Source of the DNA: Saprospiraceae bacterium
GTDB lineage: Bacteria > Bacteroidota > Bacteroidia > Chitinophagales > Saprospiraceae
Direction of reading: 5' to 3'
Assembly (NCBI GenBank): GCA_016715985.1
Contig: JADJXD010000001.1
Coordinates: 2,604,001 to 2,668,000, forward strand
Length of the DNA stretch: 64,000 bases
Below are positions 52,280-61,597 of this stretch, piece after piece. The notes beneath the pieces are model-generated. The model worked only from the letters and a program-made list of their open reading frames with translations. It had not been told where the DNA came from and did not search any database. The translations under genes were made by a program, and so were the position numbers. The stretch's first letter is position 1. Each line of letters opens with the position of its first letter.

Positions 52280-52859
52280 ATTTTATTATTTTAAATCAAC
52301 AAAGTCATGATAGTTACCAAAATATTTTATCCTACTGCGATATAGTCCTTTGAAACTTTAGTACTTCTAATTTCAATATTTTGATTCTTAATGACTATGG
52401 CGTAACGGAGCATCTTATGATATGTTATTTTCATTATCCTGTTTTATTTAATCTTTTAAACTTTAATTAATTAAAAAGAAGTATTTATTTCATTGATTAC
52501 TTAAAATAATAATCTTCCGGATGATATCATACTTTTAATCAGAACTTAAATGAAGGGCCTTTCTTGTGCATTTCATTCACCAAAAGTACCGTTTTTTATG
52601 GAAATGGACACATTACAAATTTAAATTTTAACACAATTTCATTAAGCTGTTGATGAAAGTTCTTTTTTTAAAAGGAAATAACCGATGATTATTGGTAACA
52701 TAATTAAAATAAATTTTTTTAAAATATTATAATTTGGCATTAATTATTTCGCAGATTTTCAATCAGAAGTAGATTTTCAAAAAAATAATTAAAATAAACG
52801 ATTGAAAATTGTAGCGATTTACTTACTTAGAGAATTAATAACAGTATAAAAAGTAGCAT
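52280..52859. other. AT-rich intergenic region between divergent operons
   Basis: This 580-bp gap has no gene that I can support. It serves as the upstream region for the minus-strand RNase run and the plus-strand ECF operon. The only structure I see is the inverted repeat with an extra half site at 52753-52809. Confidence 0.7.
52753..52809 (+). promoter_or_regulatory. Inverted repeat upstream of the ECF-sigma operon
   Basis: ATTTTCAATC (52755-52764) and GATTGAAAAT (52800-52809) form a perfect 10-bp inverted repeat with a 35-nt spacer. The half site AGATTTTCAA also occurs directly at 52753-52762 and 52771-52780. It lies 50-107 bp before the first ATG of the operon, a plausible control site. 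Confidence 0.4.
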
Positions 52860-54566
52860 ATGTATCTCAACACCTATATTTTTATTCTGACTATCATAAT
52901 AACATTTTCAGGATGTTTTTCAGATTTGGAAGAATCTACAGAAACAATAATTAAACACGATTTAAAAACAGTTATAGCATCTGCTAATGTAGTCATCAAT
53001 GTCACTGATGAAAACGGTAAGCCACTTACAGGGCTGACCGCCAGATTCAACAAACAAACCAAAATAATCAATCAAGCCTCTTATTTTCAATTTGAAGCAA
53101 AAGATATTCTCAAAGAAAATGAATTGCTTACCATTACAGATAATGATGGTCAGATTTATGAATATGCCTTGTATAATATTGAAAATCAGGTAAATTATCA
53201 TAAACTGACTTTGTTTAGAAAATCAGAAAGAGTTATTTTTTCTGCATCTGCCGGGGGTATTATCAGCTATCCTTCCGGGAAATTAAATATAGACCTGACT
53301 TCTTCAGAATTTACTGCCGGAAGTGAAACTTATGCAGGATCTATAACTTGTTTTTACAATGAATTTGACCTGAATAATCCATATCATGAACAGGCGATAT
53401 CCGGAGGAAATTTAATCAACGTAAACGGAAAAAAATCATACATCGACTGGTTGCATGTTTTTCGTTTTGATTTATTAACACAAACTGAGATGTCCCTTTC
53501 GCTGGTTAAACCGATTACAGTACAACTTAATCTTTCAACAAATGGCACAAGTCATATTATACAGTATGACCGAGTTCAAAAGAAATGGGTTTACCACGGA
53601 ATTTTTGTTGATAAGTTGCTTAGCCTGAAGACATCAGGGATTTATGCAGTAGTTCAATTATATGAACCGACAGTCATCAAGGGAACATTCCAAACTAATA
53701 ATCTTTCGATGGTCAGACAACCGGTTAATTACTCTTTTGATGGAAAAATAAAGAGCACTCTTACTACAAATGATGGAAAATGGGAAGTTATTGTGCCAAG
53801 AAATAGAGAAATTTCTATCATTTCTGATAGTGATTGTATTAACCAAAATACCCGAATAAATATAAACAGTACATCAGAGATTGTTTCAATAGGTACTATC
53901 AATTTTACTATTCCTGAATTCAAAGAAATCACGCTTAAAGGAAGTTTTAGAGATTGTAATGCAGAAGAATTAAGTTCTGGATTCATAATCTTGGAAAATG
54001 GGGGTAAGACGGAATATTATTTTATCCCTAATTCTAATTTTGAATTGAAAATTCCTGTATGTGTACATGGAGCTCTTCTTTTTGGGGCAGCGGGTTTTAA
54101 TAGTGAAGAGATTTCAAAAATCAGTTTTCCAAACGAAAAAATAGAAATGGGAAATATCTACCTCTGTCCGGGGTTTGAAAACCATTATATAACTTTACGC
54201 ACAACTGACGGAAATAAAGTGTACACCGAAAATGTTTCGGTTGTTGATTTTAATGGAATATATCAGATTCAATTCAAAAGCAACTCGCAGGAATTTTTAT
54301 TTAAATTCAAAAACAATGAACAAACTGGACAAATTCAAAACTCTGAAGGTAACATAGTCTGGAGAGATTCAGGTTTTCTTAACAAAGGCATCGAAGTTAA
54401 TTGTCCAACTTCGAGTACGTGTGGATTTGAGGATATTATAATCCTTAGTTACATGAAAAATGGTTGGGTCAAAGGCAGTTTTAAAGGTACTTTCTGGGCA
54501 AAAACCTTAATGCCGTTATCCGCAAAAAATTTGTTTCTTCAAGGTGATTTTTTTGTAAAGCTGTAA
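52860..54566 (+). CDS. Lipoprotein of unknown function, first gene of the ECF operon
   Basis: A 568-residue lipoprotein (signal peptide ending TFSGC, Cys19). The N-terminal part (NVVINVTDENGKPLTGLTARF) looks like a carboxypeptidase-regulatory/Ig-like domain, and similar beta-sandwich signatures recur (VIKGTFQTN, ITLKGSFRDCNAEEL, VKGSFKGTFWAKTL). No catalytic motif. It is followed 2 bp later by the ECF sigma gene, so it probably belongs to that regulatory system, perhaps as an outer-membrane sensor or a regulated product. That role is inferred only from context. Confidence 0.7.
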   Translation: MYLNTYIFILTIIITFSGCFSDLEESTETIIKHDLKTVIASANVVINVTDENGKPLTGLTARFNKQTKIINQASYFQFEAKDILKENELLTITDNDGQIYEYALYNIENQVNYHKLTLFRKSERVIFSASAGGIISYPSGKLNIDLTSSEFTAGSETYAGSITCFYNEFDLNNPYHEQAISGGNLINVNGKKSYIDWLHVFRFDLLTQTEMSLSLVKPITVQLNLSTNGTSHIIQYDRVQKKWVYHGIFVDKLLSLKTSGIYAVVQLYEPTVIKGTFQTNNLSMVRQPVNYSFDGKIKSTLTTNDGKWEVIVPRNREISIISDSDCINQNTRININSTSEIVSIGTINFTIPEFKEITLKGSFRDCNAEELSSGFIILENGGKTEYYFIPNSNFELKIPVCVHGALLFGAAGFNSEEISKISFPNEKIEMGNIYLCPGFENHYITLRTTDGNKVYTENVSVVDFNGIYQIQFKSNSQEFLFKFKNNEQTGQIQNSEGNIVWRDSGFLNKGIEVNCPTSSTCGFEDIIILSYMKNGWVKGSFKGTFWAKTLMPLSAKNLFLQGDFFVKL

Positions 54567-54568
54567 AA

Positions 54569-55105
54569 TTGGAAGACAAAACCATTATATCAGGTTGTAA
54601 AAATGGACAGGATTCAGCATATAAATCATTGATCCAAAAATATTCTGCGACCCTTATGGCGGTTTGTCTAAGATATATGAAGGACAGAGAACTTGCAAAA
54701 GACGTATTGCAAGAGAGTTTGATCAAAATCTTTAGAAACATAGGTCAATTTCAGGAGAAAGGAAGCTTTCGGAATTGGATGATAACGATAGTTGTAAATA
54801 CTTGTCTAAAAGAGATAAAAAAATATCGCCATCTTGAAGACATAAATACGGTTTTAACCTATGAAAATTCTGAAATGTCGGCTGTTGATGCCTTGAATAT
54901 TCAGGATTTGCTTAATATTCTAAGTCAGCTTCCTGATATGCAACGAATCATATTTAACCTACATGCAGTGGAAGGATATAGTCATGCAGAAATTGCAGCT
55001 ATGTTGGATATTGCAGAATCATCAAGTCGGGTTTATCTTACAAGAGCACGGCAATATTTACAAAAAATGACAAATAGCATTGAATACCACAAAAAAATCA
55101 TATAA
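54569..55105 (+). CDS. ECF-type RNA polymerase sigma factor (TTG start)
   Basis: A 178-residue sigma-70 family protein with sigma-2 (about residues 12-85: SLIQKYSATLMAVCLRYMKDRELAKDVLQESLIKIF and RNWMITIVVNTCLKEIKK) and sigma-4 (about 110-165: LLNILSQLPDMQRIIFNLHAVEGYSHAEIAAMLDIAESSSRVYLTRARQ) regions, and no long linker. The only start that keeps sigma-2 whole is TTG at 54569: a TGA in the same frame at 54545 lies upstream, and the next Met is inside sigma-2. It is 2 bp after the lipoprotein gene and 2 bp before the putative anti-sigma gene. Confidence 0.9.
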   Translation: MEDKTIISGCKNGQDSAYKSLIQKYSATLMAVCLRYMKDRELAKDVLQESLIKIFRNIGQFQEKGSFRNWMITIVVNTCLKEIKKYRHLEDINTVLTYENSEMSAVDALNIQDLLNILSQLPDMQRIIFNLHAVEGYSHAEIAAMLDIAESSSRVYLTRARQYLQKMTNSIEYHKKII

Positions 55106-55107
55106 CC

Positions 55108-56406
55108 ATGGAATGGAATGATCGTGAAAAAAAGATAATCGAACAACTTCAGGAATACAAAGAAGAAGTGGACACTGAAGCCTTGTGGGGCGATATTCAT
55201 CCACAACTGCCTGTTCGTAAAAAGAATAAACTGATTCCGTTATTTTTATTTTTTTTGGCCGGAGTCGGATTGGGTGTTTTTGGGTATCATCTTTTTGGTG
55301 CAGCTAAGATAATGGCAGATGCAGTCCACAATCAAAAATGGAAAGAGGAAAAAACATCCCTTCTATTAAAGTTGAAAATATGTAATGAGTCCAAAAGTAA
55401 TACAGAATTGCCAAAAATTCAGACTAACCTGATGAATCAAAGTGAAACGAATAAAAGGGAGTATTCTGCTTCTGATTTAATTGCTGTGGAACATAAAATT
55501 AATAAATCAACTAACACAATTCCGGAAGTCTCATTAGATAAAATTGAAGTTGAAGAAGAATATACTCAATATTCTCCAAAAACAAAGATTTCTGAAACAT
55601 CAGATATTCTACAGAATATAAAAAGCAATACAGTGTTATTGGAAAATCTAAATTTGATTCCCTTCCACATCAACACTTCTTTACTTATTCAACCGGTATT
55701 TTCAATTGTAAAGCAACAAGATCGCCCCCAATTTCTTCAGTATGTAATGGCAGGAGGAGGTTTATCTTTTGTCAATGATAAAATTGTTTTTGAAAATTTG
55801 ATTCAAAAAACACATCATCACCCGATGTATCAATTTTCATTGGAATATGGAATGACAAAAAGATTGAAAAAACGATGGTTTATGAATCTTGGATTAAACT
55901 ATACAGCTGTAGCTTCTCACATTCGATATAATATTTTAAAAACAGAAGATGTTTTGATTTCTGATACAACAGGCTATTATATAGGCAATAACGGAATTAT
56001 TTCGGTAGAAACAGGGGATATTATAGCAACCAAATTAACCCAAAAAAGAGGAAAAACCTATAGTTATACTCAACAGATAATTTTACGCCCATCCATGGAA
56101 TACGACATCCCATTTAATGGAAATTCATCCCTTTCTATCAGGTTGGGAGCGATGTTACCTCTGGTAAGCTGGCAGAAAAGCAATATCATTAATATCGATG
56201 GAGAAATACAAAGTTCAGTGCCGCAATTTCATTTGTTTGAAAGACCTTACTTAAGCAGTGGTTTGATGTACAATATATTAGTTAAAGAAAAAACAATTGG
56301 TTTTTATTTGGATGTCATTTACAGGACCCAATATCTGAAAACCGAAAACAATATTAATACGCGTACTTATTTACTTCCTCAGACCGGAATGAGGATTATT
56401 TTTTAA
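55108..56406 (+). CDS. Membrane-anchored putative anti-sigma factor with beta-barrel-like C-terminus
   Basis: A 432-residue protein. Residues 1-40 are a charged cytoplasmic tail (MEWNDREKKIIEQLQEY, then ALWGDIHPQL) of the kind seen in short anti-sigma regions. Residues about 42-63 are a single transmembrane helix. A charged linker to about residue 200 follows, then a C-terminal region with alternating aromatic strands (YQFSLEYGMTKRLKKRWFMNLGLNYTAV, SIRLGAMLPLV, GFYLDVIYRTQYL) ending in FxxF-like TGMRIIF, as in outer-membrane beta-barrels. Position right after the ECF gene argues for an anti-sigma factor. A barrel tethered to the inner membrane is unusual; the C-terminal part may be a periplasmic beta domain instead. 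Confidence 0.65.
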   Translation: MEWNDREKKIIEQLQEYKEEVDTEALWGDIHPQLPVRKKNKLIPLFLFFLAGVGLGVFGYHLFGAAKIMADAVHNQKWKEEKTSLLLKLKICNESKSNTELPKIQTNLMNQSETNKREYSASDLIAVEHKINKSTNTIPEVSLDKIEVEEEYTQYSPKTKISETSDILQNIKSNTVLLENLNLIPFHINTSLLIQPVFSIVKQQDRPQFLQYVMAGGGLSFVNDKIVFENLIQKTHHHPMYQFSLEYGMTKRLKKRWFMNLGLNYTAVASHIRYNILKTEDVLISDTTGYYIGNNGIISVETGDIIATKLTQKRGKTYSYTQQIILRPSMEYDIPFNGNSSLSIRLGAMLPLVSWQKSNIINIDGEIQSSVPQFHLFERPYLSSGLMYNILVKEKTIGFYLDVIYRTQYLKTENNINTRTYLLPQTGMRIIF

Positions 56407-56437
56407 TCTTATTTATAATAATAAAAATGAAAATATC

Positions 56438-59113
56438 ATGAAAACAAATTTTTTACCGACTTTTTTATTAATGGTTATGTGCTTATTTACTGAAACCATA
56501 TTGAATGCACAGACTGCTCTTTGTAAACCTCTTATCTCCAAAAGCACAGGAAGTACAAATTGTACTGCAACTATAGAATTTGAAGATATTGACGATGGAT
56601 CTTCTGACTATGATTTGTACAGCCTTAGCGAGATGACCTTTAACGGGCCCGGAACCTTTGTTTTAACTTTGACAGTGTCGAAAAATAACGGTTCGTCTTC
56701 GACATGCGAAAGCACTATTTCTGTGATTGATGATGTAAAACCAATTCCATTTGTAAAATCGCAGGTTTTTGTAAGATTGGATATGGACAATACAAAAACA
56801 CTTACGCCTGATATCTTTGATTTAGGGTCATCAGATAATTGTACCGGAATTTCTCATTTTACTATTACGCCTTTTGAAGTCACATGTGATGATATTAGTC
56901 CTGTTCAGGTTGAGTTGAGAGTTTACGACCATGCCGGCAACTGGGATTATGCAAATGTGTTGGTAAATCTTTCAAATTCGCAAAATCCAATATCTGCAAT
57001 AGTTTGTAATTCTGAAATTACCGTCATACTTTCAGAAGGAGAAAGTGAAGAAATTTTTACCAACATGGTTTTGGAGGGGGGGCCTTATAAATGTTGGGAA
57101 AACTATAATCTGGATATACTTGAAAACAACATTGTCCGACCTGACAATTTCGTCACGTTCAATGATATTCAAAAAAATCTTATAGTCAGAGTAACGGATA
57201 TTATTTCAAACACCCCGTGTTGGGCTAATCTTATCGTTACAGGAGAAAACTGTGCGGTTATAAACATTTGTGATACAAAGTCCAAATGTACCCCTGAAGG
57301 TGAATGTAATAGTGGACATAGTTTGGAAGACGATGTCGAATGGCCATGTGACCTTGAACTGAATGGCGTTTCCGGAGATGTGTTTAACAATCCAACTCCC
57401 GAAGCACTAGCAGCACTCACTTCTCAGAGTATCAATGATTTTGTTCCTGTATTGTACAATGGAGATGCTGAGTGTAACAAAACAGTTGCAAAATCTTACT
57501 ACGATATTTTTATAAATTTTGGTTTGGGAAGATTGATTACCCGAACCTGGAATGTGATTCATTGGCCGACAGGAGAAACTTTTATTTATGTACAAAAAAT
57601 ATCCTTAAACACTCCAGAAATTGATAATTGTAAAATATGTGATACTTTGGCTTGGAATACACCCGTTACTGATTGTACCGGAGGTCATAGTAATACAGAT
57701 GCAGTAGAATGGCCTGCCGACGTTTATCTGAACGAAAAGAGATTTTCTCCAACAGACTTATCCCATAATCCGGAAATTAATCCTAAGGATGTAATGCCGG
57801 CTTTGAGTGAAGCTTGTAAAACGATTTTTCAGGTATCTTTTTCAGACATAATATTTAATTCTATACCTGACAGTTTAATAGTAGATCGTACCTGGACATT
57901 ATTCAATACGGTTACACAGGAAGTACATTCATACATTCAAAGATTATATGTAGTGAACCCACTGTCTTTTGGTAGCAGTATGGTATGCGTTCGTCAATTG
58001 AACGGGAATCCTTTAAATGATGTCACTTTGTACTCAGGCAATAGCATTGAAAATGGACCTTGTAAAGAATTTATAATTGATCCTGCTCATACTTTGGTGA
58101 AACCGATCAAAGAAAGTACAGATTATTTCTCTGGTGTCGATCTGGCAGATTTGATTATGTTGTATGAATATATTCTCGGTATCCGTACGCTTGGACCTAG
58201 TCAGTTGTTAGCTGGTGACTTTAATGGCACTTCAGGTGTTACAACTTTGGATGTAGTCCTTTTGACAAAAATGATTAATGGTGAACAGGTAGATCTCTCA
58301 AATTGGCCATCACCATGGAAATTTATGTATGAAGAATTACAACCAAATTTGTTTAATGTGCGGGACTATGTAATTCTGAATCAAAATAGTGCACCACATT
58401 CCGGTCATCATTTTATTGGCTATAAATTGGGGGACATTAATGATTCATATTTAGAAAATAATCTCCAAACAATCCCGGTAGATGTATTTGATGAGATTAT
58501 AACTGCTGGTGAAACATACACTGTACCGTTTTATTCCAATCATTTTATTAACGCAAACGGGATTCAATTTAAGGTCCACAAAAATGGCAAAACTAAAATT
58601 TTGGATGTCAGAAGTAACTTTTTCGAAAAATTTGAAATAACCGAATTCAGTACTTATTATTCTGTTATCGGCTATAATGAAAATTTTATATCAAAAAATA
58701 TTCTGGTAGATGATTTATTTTTAAATATCACTTTCAGCGCTCTGAAGAACAGCATTTTAAGTGAAGCACTTGTTTTATTGGACGGTGATCACCACAAATT
58801 TATAATTGCTGATACCTATGCAGCTCTTCCATTTAAAATAACTTTTGAAGATGTCATAAGTTCCAGCCGGAATATCAATCGAAATCCTGCGATTTCTATT
58901 TACCCAAATCCTGTCTTTGATAAATTGTTTATTAATGGATTACCGGAAGGAAATGAGGTTGAAATTTTGGACATACACGGCAATCAGGTAAACAATTCTC
59001 ATACTTTAACGGAAGGTATGATTATTGTTGATCAATTAATTCCCGGTATATATATATTGAATACCAAATCAAAAGAAGGACAATACATTGTAAAAAGATT
59101 TGTTAAGATTTGA
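56438..59113 (+). CDS. T9SS secreted protein with dockerin-like and cohesin-like domains
   Basis: A 891-residue exported protein (signal peptide ending LNAQ). The N-terminal region has HYR/Ig-like units with DNC motifs and a repeated C.TPEGECNSGHSLEDDVEWP / CTGGHSNTDAVEWPAD segment (about residues 280-460). At about residues 561-620 is a dockerin-like pair (DLADLIMLYEYILGI, then AGDFNGTSGVTTLDVVLLTKMINGE), at about 675-775 a cohesin-like domain, and at the end a T9SS sorting domain (ISIYPNPVFD to the C-terminus). This C-terminal order is the same as in the HYR giant at 21320-26746. Probably the regulated product of the ECF operon, in which it is the last gene. Confidence 0.85.
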   Translation: MKTNFLPTFLLMVMCLFTETILNAQTALCKPLISKSTGSTNCTATIEFEDIDDGSSDYDLYSLSEMTFNGPGTFVLTLTVSKNNGSSSTCESTISVIDDVKPIPFVKSQVFVRLDMDNTKTLTPDIFDLGSSDNCTGISHFTITPFEVTCDDISPVQVELRVYDHAGNWDYANVLVNLSNSQNPISAIVCNSEITVILSEGESEEIFTNMVLEGGPYKCWENYNLDILENNIVRPDNFVTFNDIQKNLIVRVTDIISNTPCWANLIVTGENCAVINICDTKSKCTPEGECNSGHSLEDDVEWPCDLELNGVSGDVFNNPTPEALAALTSQSINDFVPVLYNGDAECNKTVAKSYYDIFINFGLGRLITRTWNVIHWPTGETFIYVQKISLNTPEIDNCKICDTLAWNTPVTDCTGGHSNTDAVEWPADVYLNEKRFSPTDLSHNPEINPKDVMPALSEACKTIFQVSFSDIIFNSIPDSLIVDRTWTLFNTVTQEVHSYIQRLYVVNPLSFGSSMVCVRQLNGNPLNDVTLYSGNSIENGPCKEFIIDPAHTLVKPIKESTDYFSGVDLADLIMLYEYILGIRTLGPSQLLAGDFNGTSGVTTLDVVLLTKMINGEQVDLSNWPSPWKFMYEELQPNLFNVRDYVILNQNSAPHSGHHFIGYKLGDINDSYLENNLQTIPVDVFDEIITAGETYTVPFYSNHFINANGIQFKVHKNGKTKILDVRSNFFEKFEITEFSTYYSVIGYNENFISKNILVDDLFLNITFSALKNSILSEALVLLDGDHHKFIIADTYAALPFKITFEDVISSSRNINRNPAISIYPNPVFDKLFINGLPEGNEVEILDIHGNQVNNSHTLTEGMIIVDQLIPGIYILNTKSKEGQYIVKRFVKI

Positions 59114-59140
59114 ATCTAAACATTAGATTTGTCATCGTGA

Positions 59141-59172
59141 AAATAGCCTTCGAATTCCGAAGGCTATTTTTT
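59141..59172. terminator. Bidirectional rho-independent terminator
   Basis: AAATAGCCTTCG (59141-59152) and CGAAGGCTATTT (59158-59169) are perfect 12-bp arms with a 5-nt loop and T-runs on both strands. It ends the ECF operon (stop at 59113) and the convergent minus-strand gene (stop at 59194). Confidence 0.9.
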
Positions 59173-59193
59173 ATTACACTTTTCAATTGATAA

Positions 59194-60066
59194 TTACGAA
59201 CAAAGTAAAGCAAGGGCTAATTCAATTTGCTGATTCCTTATTAATTCTGCTGCAAACTGATGGATTGTTTCTGTATCCATTGAATCTGCAATAGTTTTAA
59301 CTTCCGGATTTAATTCCAATATCTCAAGAATCTCATCTTCCGATGGTAATGTTTTTAAAGATGCCAATGCTCCAATATCATTCCCGGTCAGTATCCGGCT
59401 ATTCACGATATGTTTTGGCAGACCATCAAATCCCAATGGAATTTCAGTTACAGACTGATATATTTCGATTAAGGCCGACCCACTGGCCCGTACATAATAA
59501 TTTCTGCCCATTCTGCCCATCAGATCTAATTTATGTGGATCAAGTTTTCCGTCTGTAAATACATCTTCAGATATTTTAATAAGGACAACTTCGCATATTA
59601 TCAGATGCCCTGCTCCGCCTTTATCTCCGAGTGGAATAATTTCTTTTACCTTACACTCCATGTTTACCGGAGATTCGAGTACAGAAGGTGCTGATACATA
59701 TTCTGATGCTACGGGTGTCAATCCTACTTTTCCAAACTCACTAACATCAGATGGAAACTCTACAGACGCTAATGACATTTGTCTGACGATATCATAAGAA
59801 ACCATATTAATGACAGCTTCTTTGGAAAACATGACATTGTGAAGAGTATCTTTAGTTGAATTATTGGTAACTCTTCGATTTGACGAAAAGACCAGAATAG
59901 GTGGATTGGAGCTGAAGGCGTTAAAAAAACTGTAAGGTGCCAGATTTTGAATCCCGTTTTCATCCAAGGTACTGACAAAAGCAATAGGACGGGGTGCTAC
60001 AGATCCGATAATAAATTGATGCAGGTCTTTAGTTGCGGTTTCAGATGGAACTATTTTTCTTTTCAT
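59194..60066 (-). CDS. Flavin reductase-like, FMN-binding split-barrel protein
   Basis: A 290-residue protein. The first 200 residues or so are the flavin reductase-like split barrel: GSVAPRPIAFVSTLDENGIQNLAPYSFFNAFSSNPPILVFSSNRR (FMN-binding pattern), then KDTLHNV and FVINMVSYD-like strands, and later GGAGHLIICEV. Bacteroidota members are usually annotated only as flavin reductase family; the C-terminal 80 residues are helical and unassigned. Substrate and role unknown. Confidence 0.85.
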   Translation of the reverse strand: MKRKIVPSETATKDLHQFIIGSVAPRPIAFVSTLDENGIQNLAPYSFFNAFSSNPPILVFSSNRRVTNNSTKDTLHNVMFSKEAVINMVSYDIVRQMSLASVEFPSDVSEFGKVGLTPVASEYVSAPSVLESPVNMECKVKEIIPLGDKGGAGHLIICEVVLIKISEDVFTDGKLDPHKLDLMGRMGRNYYVRASGSALIEIYQSVTEIPLGFDGLPKHIVNSRILTGNDIGALASLKTLPSEDEILEILELNPEVKTIADSMDTETIHQFAAELIRNQQIELALALLCS

Positions 60067-60142
60067 TTACAGGAGGAAGTGTGTGTTTTAAAATTATAAG
60101 ATTATGTTATTCAAAATACAGATCGAAAAATGCATTCAGAGT

Positions 60143-61597
60143 TCAATTATAATCTATTTTGACCAAATTTATTTTGTAATTTTTTTCGCTAGGAACCAGA
60201 AGACTTGAACCGCTCAGTTGAATGGCATCCCGGAATCTTAAACGCAGATTTTGATATTCTGTACTCAATACAGATTTTCGATCAAAATTACCCATTGGAT
60301 CCAGGACATATTCGCTGACAGTATTGTTATTTTTTATTTCATCATTATAGATCAGACGTAATCGGGATGGTGTTTTAAATAAAAAATAAGAAGAATAAAT
60401 GCCATCATCATCCTGCGAAAACTGTTTTTTAAAAAGTATTCGTTGCCAATGTTCTTTACCGGATGGGAAGGTACTCAGAATCAGAATATCTTCATGATAG
60501 TAATCAACAAATCCTCGAGGTGGAAAATACTCACCAAATCTGCCTGTTGAAGCGAGTTGCGATCTTCTGGTAAATTGTTTTTCCATTTCGTTGATCAGGA
60601 TAACACCACCATCTTTGCGTATAACTAAATCTCTGATATTTAAATTAAACAACTCTTTGACTTTTCCGACTTTTTTTCCTGATACTTCTGCCAGAAATTC
60701 GGGTGTAAAGTTGTGATGTATTATCATTTGCTCAGGCACCAGACCGGATTCGGGAACAGCAAATCCAAAATATCCGACTGCAGAGTTTTCATCATTCTTT
60801 GACACAAGACCCGCAATCACAACATTTTTATTAACATTATCAAAAGCTAATTTCAACTGATTCATAAACAGACCATCCGAATTGAAATAGTGTGTGGATA
60901 TATCATCAGGATTACTGATTTTTAAAAGCATTAGCCGGGCTTTTGTATTATTTCTGTAAGAATCTTTTTGACCCAATATGTAAACGACCCCTTCATTGCT
61001 TACAAAAAGCTTCTGAAAGTCTTCTTTAAAATCAAATTCCTTAACAAGAATAGTAATGAGATAAATGACACTCATATCCTGATTATCCACTAATATCATA
61101 TTCAGACCACCATCCATCGGTGAAAAGAGTAAAACCTTTGATTTGTCTTCAGAAAATGCAAATCGATGTTTTCCGGAAAGAATCTTACTCTTTTCCTTTA
61201 TAATCGTCAACGAATCCGACAATTCTGCATATTTATCATACTTGTTGATTCTGATATAGCTGATTCCTTCATCTTTGAAGCTGTAAAAAAGATTAAAAGT
61301 TGAATCCATGCTCAACTGTCCCAAAACAGAAATATTCTTCTTTTCGAATGTGAGTTGCTTGCTTCTTTTAAATCTTAAATTCCGGTCATATATATCATAA
61401 ATGTGTTCACTTCCCTGATCATGATAAAAAAGAATATGGTCATCCAGATTGGGTAAAATGTCATATGATTGGTTATTTCTGACATTGATCTCATTAGAAA
61501 CAGTAACTTTCTGTGCAACCGAAAACTGAATACTCAGCAGGAACAGAAAATATATGGCGATATTTTTTTTGAAATGGATAGAATAGATTATTTGCAT
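60143..61597 (-). CDS. Exported protein of unknown function, possibly beta-propeller-like
   Basis: A 484-residue protein with a Sec signal (residues about 12-28, ending FSVAQ). The rest is beta-rich with recurring strand patterns around F..D, V.IL and LFSP; the regular spacing suggests a propeller-like fold but no family signature is secure. It stands alone between the flavin-reductase-like gene and the 305-bp gap before uppS. I do not recognise a function. Confidence 0.6.
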   Translation of the reverse strand: MQIIYSIHFKKNIAIYFLFLLSIQFSVAQKVTVSNEINVRNNQSYDILPNLDDHILFYHDQGSEHIYDIYDRNLRFKRSKQLTFEKKNISVLGQLSMDSTFNLFYSFKDEGISYIRINKYDKYAELSDSLTIIKEKSKILSGKHRFAFSEDKSKVLLFSPMDGGLNMILVDNQDMSVIYLITILVKEFDFKEDFQKLFVSNEGVVYILGQKDSYRNNTKARLMLLKISNPDDISTHYFNSDGLFMNQLKLAFDNVNKNVVIAGLVSKNDENSAVGYFGFAVPESGLVPEQMIIHHNFTPEFLAEVSGKKVGKVKELFNLNIRDLVIRKDGGVILINEMEKQFTRRSQLASTGRFGEYFPPRGFVDYYHEDILILSTFPSGKEHWQRILFKKQFSQDDDGIYSSYFLFKTPSRLRLIYNDEIKNNNTVSEYVLDPMGNFDRKSVLSTEYQNLRLRFRDAIQLSGSSLLVPSEKNYKINLVKIDYN

